DNA from: Alphaproteobacteria bacterium
Lineage (GTDB): Bacteria > Myxococcota_A > UBA796 > CAJQPC01
NCBI GenBank assembly: GCA_020632795.1
Contig: JACKEV010000009.1
Coordinates: forward strand, 558,001 to 622,000
Length of the DNA stretch: 64,000 nucleotides
Direction: 5' to 3'
The translations under genes and the position numbers were made by a program. The stretch's first letter is position 1; each line of letters begins with the position of its first letter. Shown here one piece after another: positions 16,956-24,326 of the stretch. The notes under the pieces were generated by a model. That model made no database searches and was not told where the DNA came from. It saw only the letters and a program-made list of their open reading frames with translations.

Positions 16956-16997
16956 TCCTGACACTCCACGCAACCCGGTTCGAGAAAACCGAGTAAG

Positions 16998-17026
16998 GAT
17001 GTTCAACTTTCGGGAGCCCCTGTCAA
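16998..17026 (-). promoter_or_regulatory. Candidate sigma-70 promoter of the eCIS operon
   Basis: On the minus strand a perfect -35 box TTGACA (17026-17021) is followed after 17 bases by AACATC (17003-16998), a poor -10 element. Transcription would begin about 35 bases before the ATPase start codon. The region also separates the operon from the divergent cargo gene. A short inverted repeat CGGTT-N6-AACCG lies between the promoter and the start codon at about 16975-16990. Confidence 0.45.
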
Positions 17027-17114
17027 GGAGCATTTCTGACCACGGGGTGGCCGGGAACTGTACAACCGCCTCCAGGCGATGGGTTATCCTCTGGCGCATC
17101 GAAGAGGTGCAACG

Positions 17115-18851
17115 ATGCCGGTCGCCAGTGAGCATGTGGGTGCGGTGAAGCAGGAATCCAGCCCCCCGGCGCACGCCGATGCGGAGAAGACCGAGGTGGA
17201 GCGGGCCCCTGCGCTGGGCAACCAGCAGCTCGCCGGCCTGCTGTCCGCCGCGCCGCCACCGGAGCTGGGGCGGACGGGCGACATCGCCGAGTCCCGGGCG
17301 GATCTGCTCGCCGATCGCGCGATGCGCGCCATGCACGGCGCCGGGGATCACGTCGACCTGCGCACCCCCATGGACCGGGGCGGGGTGGGCGGCGCGCTGT
17401 CGGCCTCGGACCGCGAGACCATCGCGTCCACCCGGGGCGGCGGCCACCCGCTCGACGCCGGCCTCTCGGCCAAGCTCGGCGCGGTGATGGGCGGGGGCGA
17501 GGTGCGGGTCCACACCGACGCCGCCGCCGACCGCCTGGCCCGCAGCACCGACGCCGCGGCGCTCACGCTGGGCCGGGACGTGTGGTTCCGCGCCGGCCAG
17601 TACGACCCCTCCAGCGTGGCCGGCCAGCGGCTCATCGCCCACGAGGTCGCCCACACCCGCGCCCCCGACGCCGAGCAGACGGTGCGCCGGACCTGGTGGG
17701 ACGACCGCCTCCGCAAGTGGTACAGCGACGCCCTGGCCGGACAGGCCATCACCGAGGACAACGGCGTCATCACCGCCACGTCCGGCAGCGGCTTCGACGG
17801 CGGGCACACGACCCTCTTCATGGAGGGGCTGATGGGGGGCACGGGGTACACCCACCGCCTGGACCTCTTCGTGGGGGGTGGGGCGTCCTCGGGCTCGGGC
17901 GCCTCGGCCGCAGGGTCAGGCATGGCGTCGGGGGCGAAGTCGGGGGGCGACTCGCGGGAGGCCGCCGCGGTCCCCGCCTCCAGCCAGGCCTACTCGTCGG
18001 GCAGCACCGGCTCCCAGAGCGGCAGCCACGGCGGCCTGGTCATCAAGCTGGGTACGAAGCACGAGGAGAACCGGACAAAGCTCAAGAAGATGCCCCGCAG
18101 GCGGAGCTGGGTGGTCACCAAGGTGCAGATGGGCCTGGCCCTGACCAAGGCCAAGCAGGTCCAGCGGGAGATCGCGGACTACACCTACCGCCTGACCGGG
18201 CGTGGCGTATTCACCCGCAAGAAGACCATCAACTGCGCCCGCTTCGGCGCCAAGGTGCTCAAGGCCGCCGGCATCGACGCCTCCGCGGGCATGGCTGTGC
18301 TGATGCCCAGCACCCTGGCCACCGGGGCCGACGTCGGGCATGAGGTCGACGCGGACTACGCCGCCGATCTGGCCGCTCGCCGGGCCGCCGAGCAGGCCGC
18401 TGCGGACGCACGGCGCCAGGCCAGGGAAGCCGAAGCCGCCGCCGCTGCGGCCGCCGCCGGCGCTCACGCGGCCCACGTAGCCGGGGTGGCCGCGGCCTAC
18501 GCAGGGTTGGGGACGGTGAAGCTCAACTCGGTGGACTTCAGCCCCGGCAAGGTCGTGACCGCCAGCAAGAGCCACTCCGCTGCCCCGAACGTGCAGATGC
18601 GCTTCGTGATCCCCACGGCCACCGAGACCTTCATGGAGGACGAACACGAGTCCTCCCGGCCTGTGCTCGGCGACAACGAGATCGTCTCGCCGGTGGGCCA
18701 GGTGCAGGTGTTCCCGGCCTTCAAGGCGAACCATGTGGCTCGCCTGGGCTGCGTCGCGCGCCTGGCCGGTGAGGCCCACGCCACCACCCGCTACCTCTTC
18801 GTCACCCTGGATGAGGTCATCGCCCCCGACGGCTCCGCCATCCTCACCTGA
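17115..18851 (+). CDS. Putative eCIS cargo: DUF4157 (eCIS core) protein with papain-like C-terminal region
   Basis: A 578-residue protein transcribed away from the eCIS operon. Residues about 110-185 form the DUF4157 core: HPLDAGLSAKLGAVMGGGEV, then RVHTDAAADRLARSTDAAAL and LIAHEVAHTRA with HEVAH at 176-180, a zinc-protease-like motif. This core is known to be statistically linked to eCIS loci and to mark cargo. Downstream, GGHTTLFMEG (His231), a Gly/Ser-rich linker at about 255-310, and KTINCARFGAKVLKAAGI (Cys374) fit the His-then-Cys order of permuted NlpC/P60-LRAT-type enzymes. An Ala-rich coiled segment (410-470) and a beta-rich tail follow. The ATG at 17115 has GAGGT upstream. The cargo role is inferred from domain and place; enzymatic activity is unproven. 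Confidence 0.72.
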   Translation: MPVASEHVGAVKQESSPPAHADAEKTEVERAPALGNQQLAGLLSAAPPPELGRTGDIAESRADLLADRAMRAMHGAGDHVDLRTPMDRGGVGGALSASDRETIASTRGGGHPLDAGLSAKLGAVMGGGEVRVHTDAAADRLARSTDAAALTLGRDVWFRAGQYDPSSVAGQRLIAHEVAHTRAPDAEQTVRRTWWDDRLRKWYSDALAGQAITEDNGVITATSGSGFDGGHTTLFMEGLMGGTGYTHRLDLFVGGGASSGSGASAAGSGMASGAKSGGDSREAAAVPASSQAYSSGSTGSQSGSHGGLVIKLGTKHEENRTKLKKMPRRRSWVVTKVQMGLALTKAKQVQREIADYTYRLTGRGVFTRKKTINCARFGAKVLKAAGIDASAGMAVLMPSTLATGADVGHEVDADYAADLAARRAAEQAAADARRQAREAEAAAAAAAAGAHAAHVAGVAAAYAGLGTVKLNSVDFSPGKVVTASKSHSAAPNVQMRFVIPTATETFMEDEHESSRPVLGDNEIVSPVGQVQVFPAFKANHVARLGCVARLAGEAHATTRYLFVTLDEVIAPDGSAILT

Positions 18852-19368
18852 GCGCCGCCGCCGCCGCCGCGTAGGGGTCGCCCTCCTCCTGCCACGCCGC
18901 CCCAGGCTCGGTGAGGCGCCAGCGCACGCCGCTGAGCCCGCTCACGACCAGCACCACGCGCACCGGCCCGCCCGCGCAGGCGTCGGCCCGGGTCAGCAGG
19001 GGGCCGCAGCGCTCGGCCAGGAAGCCCAGCACCTTCCGGGTGTCGGCCTCGCGCTGGTAGGCGCCGCCGAAGCCCACCTGCAGGAACAGCGCCAGCGGCC
19101 CGCGCGCGCAGTAGATGTGCAGGGCCCAGGAGTTCACCCCGTGCCCGGCGTGGCCGATGAGGGCGTAGTCCTGGGCGGGGTCGTCCAGCACCTCCTCCAC
19201 CCAGACGTCCAGGTCGTAGGGGGTCGCGGGCAGGGGCTCGCGGGTGGACCAGACGAAGGGGGAGACAGCGCGGAGGGATCGCTCAAGATCCCCGGGTAGT
19301 GGGATCCACGGAAGATCGTGCTGCTGGAACAGCGCCTGGGCGGTGGGGGGCGCCTCGGTCATCCTCAT
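18844..19368 (-). CDS. Small protein coupled to the kinase-like cargo; possible chaperone or immunity protein
   Basis: A 174-residue soluble protein that I do not recognise. It has no signal peptide or transmembrane segment. Notable segments are YDLDVWVEEVLDDPAQDYAL, GHAGHGVNSWALHIYCA and ALFLQVGFGGAY, suggesting a compact alpha/beta fold. The start ATG at 19368 overlaps the stop of the cargo gene by ATGA (a TTG two codons earlier is also possible). The tight coupling to a toxin-like gene, small size and lack of known domains fit an immunity or loading partner. Its 3' end overlaps the convergent cargo gene by eight bases. Confidence 0.55.
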   Translation of the reverse strand: MRMTEAPPTAQALFQQHDLPWIPLPGDLERSLRAVSPFVWSTREPLPATPYDLDVWVEEVLDDPAQDYALIGHAGHGVNSWALHIYCARGPLALFLQVGFGGAYQREADTRKVLGFLAERCGPLLTRADACAGGPVRVVLVVSGLSGVRWRLTEPGAAWQEEGDPYAAAAAALR

Positions 19369-21011
19369 CCCCAATCGGTGACCACGCGGGTCCCCTCATC
19401 CAGGCGCTTGCGCAGGTAGGTGGCCAGCGCCTGCAGACGGGCGAGGGTGGCGTCGATCTCCGTGTCGGTGATCAGCCCGGCCAGCTCGGCCTGCACCCAG
19501 TCGGGGTGCTTGGACAGCTCGATGATGCGGGCCGCGAACTCAGCGTCGATGCGCAGCGCGCGTGGCGACTTGCCCTTGATGGTGCCGGACACCCGGCCGG
19601 AGTCCGCGTCGATGGCGTAGTCCTTCCCGAAGGACAGGTCGTTGTCGATGCCCCACAGCTTGTCGCCCTGCACCATCATGTTCTCCATGTGCCGGTCCAC
19701 CTGTCCGATCAAGGCGTCGAAGAGGTAGAGCTTGGACAGCTCCTGCTGGTGCTCAGGTTCAAGGTGGTCGCTCTGCATCATGAGCCGCTCGTGCTGGCTC
19801 AGCGCGGGGACGGCGTCGGTGATCTTCCGCATCAGGGAGCCGGCGGTGGTGCCGTAGCTGGCCCGGAAGGTCTCCGGGATGACGCCGAGGCCCAGTAGCC
19901 GGTCCATCCGGTAGGCGGCCACCGCGCGGCCGCTCTGGTCCTGCCCGGTCTGGGGGATGCCGGCCTCCCGCGCGGTGATGGGGTGGGTGTGCATGTCCTC
20001 CTCGGGCTTGAACATGCCCGTCACCCCGGTGCCCACCATCGGCACCTCCCTGAGGCTGTTCAAGCCGCCGTGCATGCGCTCACCGTCGAAGCCGACGGCG
20101 TCGGCCTCCAGGTCGCGCGTCCAGGCGGTGCCCAGCGCCCCGGGCCGGGTGAGCGCGGTGTGGCCGGCGCTGACGGTGGTCAGCTCCTGGGCCACGTTCG
20201 CGCGGACGTCGCGGATGCCCTGGTTCTCGGTGTTCCGGGTCCGCCAGGCCGCCGTGCTGGCGTCCAGGGCGTCCCGCTTGGCGTCCTTGGCGGCCAGGTA
20301 GGCGTCGACCTTGGCCAGCAGGCGCTCCAGGAAGTCCACCTTGGCGCCCGTGGGCTGCTCGTGGACCCGGTCGTGCCACTGCTGGAACATGGTGAGGATG
20401 GCCTTGTAGGCGCCGCTGCGGATGCGCCAGCCGATCTTCATCTTCGTCTTGGCGGTGGCCCGGGTCCACAGGCCCATCACGGCCGGCGCGGCGGCGGGGG
20501 CAGCGGCGCGGGGGGCGCTGTCCAGCAGGCCCTCGGCGGAGCGTCCTGCGGCCACGGTCTCGGCGACCCGGTGGGCATGGGCCTCGTAGCGGTCGCCCTC
20601 GCGGCTGATCGGCGTGTCCACGCCTGCGCGGTGCTGGACGACGTGGGCGGCCTCGTGGGCGGCGTCGTAGAGGCTGGGCTTGTCGTGTGAGAAGGCGACC
20701 TTCTCGCCGAGGGCGTAGGCGCTGGCCCCCACCGCGTCGGTGGCACCGGGCGCGGTGTGCGCGGTGACGCCGCTGAGGTCGTGGTGCCCGAAGCGCTCCT
20801 GGAGGGTGGCGAGGTGCGGCAGGGCGCCTCCAGGCCCGGAGACGCCGTCGCGGGCCGCATCGCGCAGCCCTCCGGTGGCCTCGGCCATGCCCTGGTTGCC
20901 CAAGCGGCGCATCAAGGAGTGGGCCTCCGACATCCGCCCGGCGGTGGGCGAGCGCTCGGGGGTCGGGGGCGCGACGGCGGGTCGCTTGACCGGCGCGGCG
21001 AAGTCCAGCAT
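19365..21011 (-). CDS. Putative eCIS cargo: DUF4157-like N-terminus fused to a HipA/PI3-4K-like kinase domain
   Basis: A 548-residue protein. Residues 65-130 resemble the eCIS core: RFGHHDLSGVTAHTAPGATD, ASAYALGEKVAFS and DAAHEAAHVVQHRAG, with HEAAH at 119-123. A helical region (190-290) follows. Residues about 300-480 resemble the HipA / PI3-4-kinase / FAM20-like fold: GVTGMFKPEED with candidate ATP-binding Lys335, RMDRLLGLGVIPET, then LFDALIGQVDRHMENMMV with catalytic Asp439 and Asn444, and LWGIDNDLSFG with a metal-binding Asp at 456 or 458. The protein could therefore phosphorylate a protein or lipid in a target cell. The ATG at 21011 is preceded by GGAGGT. It is followed by a coupled small gene. 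The fold assignment rests on motif order only. Confidence 0.7.
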   Translation of the reverse strand: MLDFAAPVKRPAVAPPTPERSPTAGRMSEAHSLMRRLGNQGMAEATGGLRDAARDGVSGPGGALPHLATLQERFGHHDLSGVTAHTAPGATDAVGASAYALGEKVAFSHDKPSLYDAAHEAAHVVQHRAGVDTPISREGDRYEAHAHRVAETVAAGRSAEGLLDSAPRAAAPAAAPAVMGLWTRATAKTKMKIGWRIRSGAYKAILTMFQQWHDRVHEQPTGAKVDFLERLLAKVDAYLAAKDAKRDALDASTAAWRTRNTENQGIRDVRANVAQELTTVSAGHTALTRPGALGTAWTRDLEADAVGFDGERMHGGLNSLREVPMVGTGVTGMFKPEEDMHTHPITAREAGIPQTGQDQSGRAVAAYRMDRLLGLGVIPETFRASYGTTAGSLMRKITDAVPALSQHERLMMQSDHLEPEHQQELSKLYLFDALIGQVDRHMENMMVQGDKLWGIDNDLSFGKDYAIDADSGRVSGTIKGKSPRALRIDAEFAARIIELSKHPDWVQAELAGLITDTEIDATLARLQALATYLRKRLDEGTRVVTDWG

Positions 21012-21145
21012 GGGGGGACCTCCAAGTGTGGTGGAGGAGAGGGGTTCCGGGTGTCCCCAGCATAGACCACCCCCCTCTGGCGCCGGGCCGCTCAGGTGGG
21101 CCGCGCGCCCCTTGCCGCGCCCTCCGGCAGGCCATACGGGGCGCC

Positions 21146-21772
21146 ATGATGATCCTCTACGACTACCTGTTCTCGGGCAACGGCTGGAAGGTCCGCCGGA
21201 CCCTGCGCCTGCTGGACCTGCCCCACCGCTGGCAGGAGCTGGACCTGCTGACCGGGGAGACCCGGGCCCCCTGGTTCCTCGAGAAGAACCCGGTGGGCGA
21301 GATCCCTCTGCTGGAGCTGCCCGACGGGACCTGCCTCGCCGAGAGCCACGCCATCCTCTGGTTCCTGGCCGAGGGCACGCCCTGGCTGCCCGACGATCGG
21401 CGCCAGCGGGCCGAGGTCCTCCGGTGGATGTGCTTCGAGCAGACCCACGTCGACGGCGTGATCTCCCGGGCCCGGTTCCGCCGCGGCTTCCCGGGCGTCG
21501 TCCCGACCACCGAGGCCGACTTCGCCCGCTGGCACGCCCAGGGGGAGCGCGCCTTGGCCGTGCTGGACGCCCACCTCGCCGAGCGCCGCTGGCTGGCGGC
21601 CGAGCGGCCGACCATCGCCGACGTCGCGGTGTACGCCTACACCCACGTCGCGGACGAGGGGGGCTTCAACCTCGCCGGGCGCCCCCACCTGCAGGCGTGG
21701 TTCCAGCGCGTCGAGGGCCTGCCGGGCCACCTCCGCATCGACGAGCGACCCCCTCAGGGCCAGAGCGCGTAG
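21146..21772 (+). CDS. Glutathione S-transferase-like protein
   Basis: A 208-residue protein with a GST architecture. The N-terminal thioredoxin-like domain starts MMILYDYLFSGNGWKVRRTL and holds the substrate-site segment NPVGEIPLLELPDG with the conserved cis-Pro, then AESHAILWFLAEGT (the ES motif that binds the glutathione gamma-Glu). The C-terminal helical domain includes RRWLAAERPTIADVAVYAYT, the usual N-capping box. It probably conjugates or reduces small electrophiles using glutathione. It stands alone; its 3' end overlaps the convergent membrane protein gene by 19 bases. No clear Shine-Dalgarno is seen before the ATG. Confidence 0.88.
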   Translation: MMILYDYLFSGNGWKVRRTLRLLDLPHRWQELDLLTGETRAPWFLEKNPVGEIPLLELPDGTCLAESHAILWFLAEGTPWLPDDRRQRAEVLRWMCFEQTHVDGVISRARFRRGFPGVVPTTEADFARWHAQGERALAVLDAHLAERRWLAAERPTIADVAVYAYTHVADEGGFNLAGRPHLQAWFQRVEGLPGHLRIDERPPQGQSA

Positions 21773-23115
21773 CGCGCCCCCCCGCCGAAGGCCCGGGTCA
21801 GCGCCTGGGCGAGGGCCTGCTCCCCGGGATCGATCACCGGGGTCGCGCAGCCGGCGGGCTCCGACGGGTAGACCACCGGCCCGCCGGCCTGGCGGATCCG
21901 CGCCACGCAGCCGACGTCCGCGCAGCGCCCGCCGTCCAGCACCTCCACCCGCAGGTCCGGCCGCGCGGCCTGCAGGGGCCAGGTCAGCTCTCCCTCCCGG
22001 CCGTCCCGGAGGCGGACCACCCACACGGTGCCGCCGTCCGGCACCTGCTCGGCGAGCGTCCCGGCCAGCGCGCGCAGCGAGGTCGCGCCGCACACCCCCG
22101 CGTCCAGGTAGGCGCTGGTGACCGCGATCCCGTCTGGCCAGGGCAGTGTCGGGCGCGCGGGGAGCTGCTCCTCCTGCGCCCGCAGCGCGCCGAGCTGGCT
22201 GATGAAGGCGAAGGCGGGCCAAAGCAGCAGCCCGGCGAGGGCCGGCGCGCCGCGGCCCAGGCCGGCGAGGGTCACCAGCAGCACCGAGGCGGGGCCGAGG
22301 TAGCGGGGCCGGAGCTGCTCCCCCAGCAGCAGCGCTGGACCTGCGACCGCCGCCAGGGCCAGGGCCAGCAGACCCCAGCGCCGCGAGAAAAGCGCCGCCA
22401 GCGCCAGCAGGTGCAGGCCGGTCCACAGCGGGAGGTCCGCGAGGGCGCCGAGGCCCCCCTGGAGCATGTCGACCACGGTCTCCGGCGCGGGCGGCGCGCC
22501 TCCGGTGCTGCGCCACCAGCTCCCCAGCAGCCCACCCCCCGGTCGGGGCCGGACGAGGGGATCCCACAGCCCGGGGAAGGGGAGGGTGGCCACCACCGCC
22601 GCCCCCAGCGCCCGCCCGGAGGCGAAGCGCGGGGCGCCCTCGGTCCAGGAGGCCCACACCAGCCCCGCCCACAGCGGCGCCGCGATGGGCTTGACCGCCA
22701 GCGCCAGCCCCGCCAGCGCGCCGCCGAGCAGCGGCCAGCGCCGCCAGGCCAGCGCCACCCCGAGGGCAGCGAGGCCGGTCGCGGCGGCGTCTCCCCCCGC
22801 CAGCGCCGAGGCGTGGACCAGCAGCGGCGCGGTCGCGGCCACCAGGCCCGCCCACGGCGAGCCCCCCAGCGCCCGCGCCATCCCCGCCACCGCCACCGCA
22901 GCGAGGGTCCCCCCGAGCACCGACAGCGCGCGCGGCCCTCCCGTGATACCGATGAGCAGGGGATGAACGGGGTAGGGGTGCCCGCCGAGCGCCACCGCCG
23001 CAGCCGCCCCGGCGCCGTCCGGACCGAAGGGACCCGGGCCCAGCCACCACACGGCGAGCGCGCGCACCGCCAGCGCCACCACCGCCACCGCCGCCAGCGG
23101 CCGCCAGCCGGTCAC
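21754..23115 (-). CDS. Polytopic membrane protein, GT-C glycosyltransferase-like
   Basis: A 453-residue protein with about ten hydrophobic segments in the first 350 residues and a soluble C-terminal part. The opening (GTG at 23115, VTGWRPLAAVAVVALAVRAL) leads into LGPGPFGPDGAGAAAAVALG and GGHPYPVHPLLIGI, then multiple Ala/Leu/Gly helices. This resembles PMT/ArnT-like GT-C enzymes that move sugars from polyprenyl phosphates, but the first-loop acidic pair is not clear. The C-terminal domain has four or more cysteines (GVCGATSL, GGRCADVGCVARI, PAGCATPV) that could form disulfides outside the membrane. The start overlaps the preceding gene by GTGA. Confidence 0.6.
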   Translation of the reverse strand: MTGWRPLAAVAVVALAVRALAVWWLGPGPFGPDGAGAAAAVALGGHPYPVHPLLIGITGGPRALSVLGGTLAAVAVAGMARALGGSPWAGLVAATAPLLVHASALAGGDAAATGLAALGVALAWRRWPLLGGALAGLALAVKPIAAPLWAGLVWASWTEGAPRFASGRALGAAVVATLPFPGLWDPLVRPRPGGGLLGSWWRSTGGAPPAPETVVDMLQGGLGALADLPLWTGLHLLALAALFSRRWGLLALALAAVAGPALLLGEQLRPRYLGPASVLLVTLAGLGRGAPALAGLLLWPAFAFISQLGALRAQEEQLPARPTLPWPDGIAVTSAYLDAGVCGATSLRALAGTLAEQVPDGGTVWVVRLRDGREGELTWPLQAARPDLRVEVLDGGRCADVGCVARIRQAGGPVVYPSEPAGCATPVIDPGEQALAQALTRAFGGGARYALWP

Positions 23116-24311
23116 GGGTGCAACGCCCAGATGAGCCGCGGGCCGCCGGGCAGCTCCTGGACCCCCACCGGCTCGGGGTCGTACAGCGCCTTCATGCGCA
23201 GCGCCCGGTCGTGCAGGCCCCGGCTGGTCCAGGCGTGGTGGATGGCCTCCTCCCCCCAGCACAGCCGCCCCTCCGGCCACGCGCCCCGGTAGCGCCAGTG
23301 GCTCTGCGGCGCCAGGGGGTCATCCAGGATCTCCACGCAGTCCGTCGGCGGGGGGCCCTCCACGGGCAGGGTGGCCCTGAAGGCGTCGACGTCGGCGTAG
23401 TATCGCATGTTGAGCTGCCAGAACCCGTGGAGGCTCAGGCCCAGCGCCGGCAGCACCAGCCACCGCCGCCACCCCTGCCCGCTGGCGATGAGCCCGGAGA
23501 GGGCGAACCCGGCGAACAGCAGGTGGCGGTCCCCCTGATCGTCGAAGCCCGCCGCGATCAGGTGGGTCCAGGCCGCGGCGGCGAGCAGCGGCCTGGTCCG
23601 CCGCTGGAGCGCGAGGCCCGCCAGCGCCAGTCCCCAGAGGCTCCCCAGCGGTCCGATCATCCCGGTGAGCTGGAGGTTGGCCGGCAGCGTGAGCGAGAGG
23701 GGGCGCAGGCTGGGGGCGGTGGGCAGCAGCCCCCAGACGCCCAGGCCCCCGACGGCCCCCAGCGCGGTGCGCCAGCCCGCCACCAGGGCCACCGCCGGGG
23801 CGAGCAGGGCCAGCTCCACCCGCATCCCGCAGGCCAGGGCGTACAGCGGCACCCCCCAGGCGCCGCGCGCGGCGACCGCCGCCAGGAGCAGCGCCTGCGG
23901 GATCATCACGTTGTAGGCGGAGCCCGACCAGGCGACGTGGGGCGGGGAGAGGGCCAGCAGCGCCGCGGCGCACAGCCCGGCCCGGAGCCCCCAGCGCCGC
24001 GCGATGGCCACCCCGCCCAGGCTCGCCCCCAGCGCCCCGGCGAGCGCGTTCAGCCGCAGCAGCCAGGCCGGGTCCTGCGTCCACCGACCCAGCGCGCCGT
24101 AGAGCCCGGCCAGCAGGGGATAGAGCCGCGTGGAGGCCGGCACCGGCGCGCCCTGGAAGACCCGCAGGTAGTCGGCCTCGTGCCCGTCGAAGACGTGGCG
24201 CTCCAGGGGCAGCCCGACGGTGCGCGCCGCCAGGGCGAGGCCGAACACCGCCGCGAAGGCCAGGGCCCACGCCGCCTGCGTCGTCCGCTCCCGGTCCGGC
24301 CGTGCTTTCAT
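23112..24311 (-). CDS. Polytopic membrane protein, GT-C glycosyltransferase-like
   Basis: A 399-residue multi-pass membrane protein. The first periplasmic loop contains RHVFDGHEADYLRVFQGAP, with an acidic DGHEADY motif in the place where GT-C glycosyltransferases keep their catalytic Asp/Glu. It is followed by STRLYPLLAGLYGALGRW and WLLRLNALAGALGASLGGVA, a typical PMT_2-like pattern. A soluble C-terminal tail of about 80 residues contains two cysteines (PPTDCVEILDDP and GRLCWGEEAIHHA). It is coupled to the next membrane protein by GTGA. The ATG start at 24311 lies 15 bases from the divergent gene's ATG. The substrate is unknown. Confidence 0.62.
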   Translation of the reverse strand: MKARPDRERTTQAAWALAFAAVFGLALAARTVGLPLERHVFDGHEADYLRVFQGAPVPASTRLYPLLAGLYGALGRWTQDPAWLLRLNALAGALGASLGGVAIARRWGLRAGLCAAALLALSPPHVAWSGSAYNVMIPQALLLAAVAARGAWGVPLYALACGMRVELALLAPAVALVAGWRTALGAVGGLGVWGLLPTAPSLRPLSLTLPANLQLTGMIGPLGSLWGLALAGLALQRRTRPLLAAAAWTHLIAAGFDDQGDRHLLFAGFALSGLIASGQGWRRWLVLPALGLSLHGFWQLNMRYYADVDAFRATLPVEGPPPTDCVEILDDPLAPQSHWRYRGAWPEGRLCWGEEAIHHAWTSRGLHDRALRMKALYDPEPVGVQELPGGPRLIWALHP

Positions 24312-24326
24312 GGAGGCCCTGCTTTC

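Noticed and set aside
14853..17855. Upstream extension of the ATPase to 1000 residues
   Set aside because: The extension runs through the promoter region and antisense to the DUF4157 cargo gene.
23118..24326. Upstream extension of the plus-strand membrane protein to 910 residues
   Set aside because: It is antisense to the minus-strand membrane protein and low in complexity; the hydrophobic protein clearly starts at 24327.
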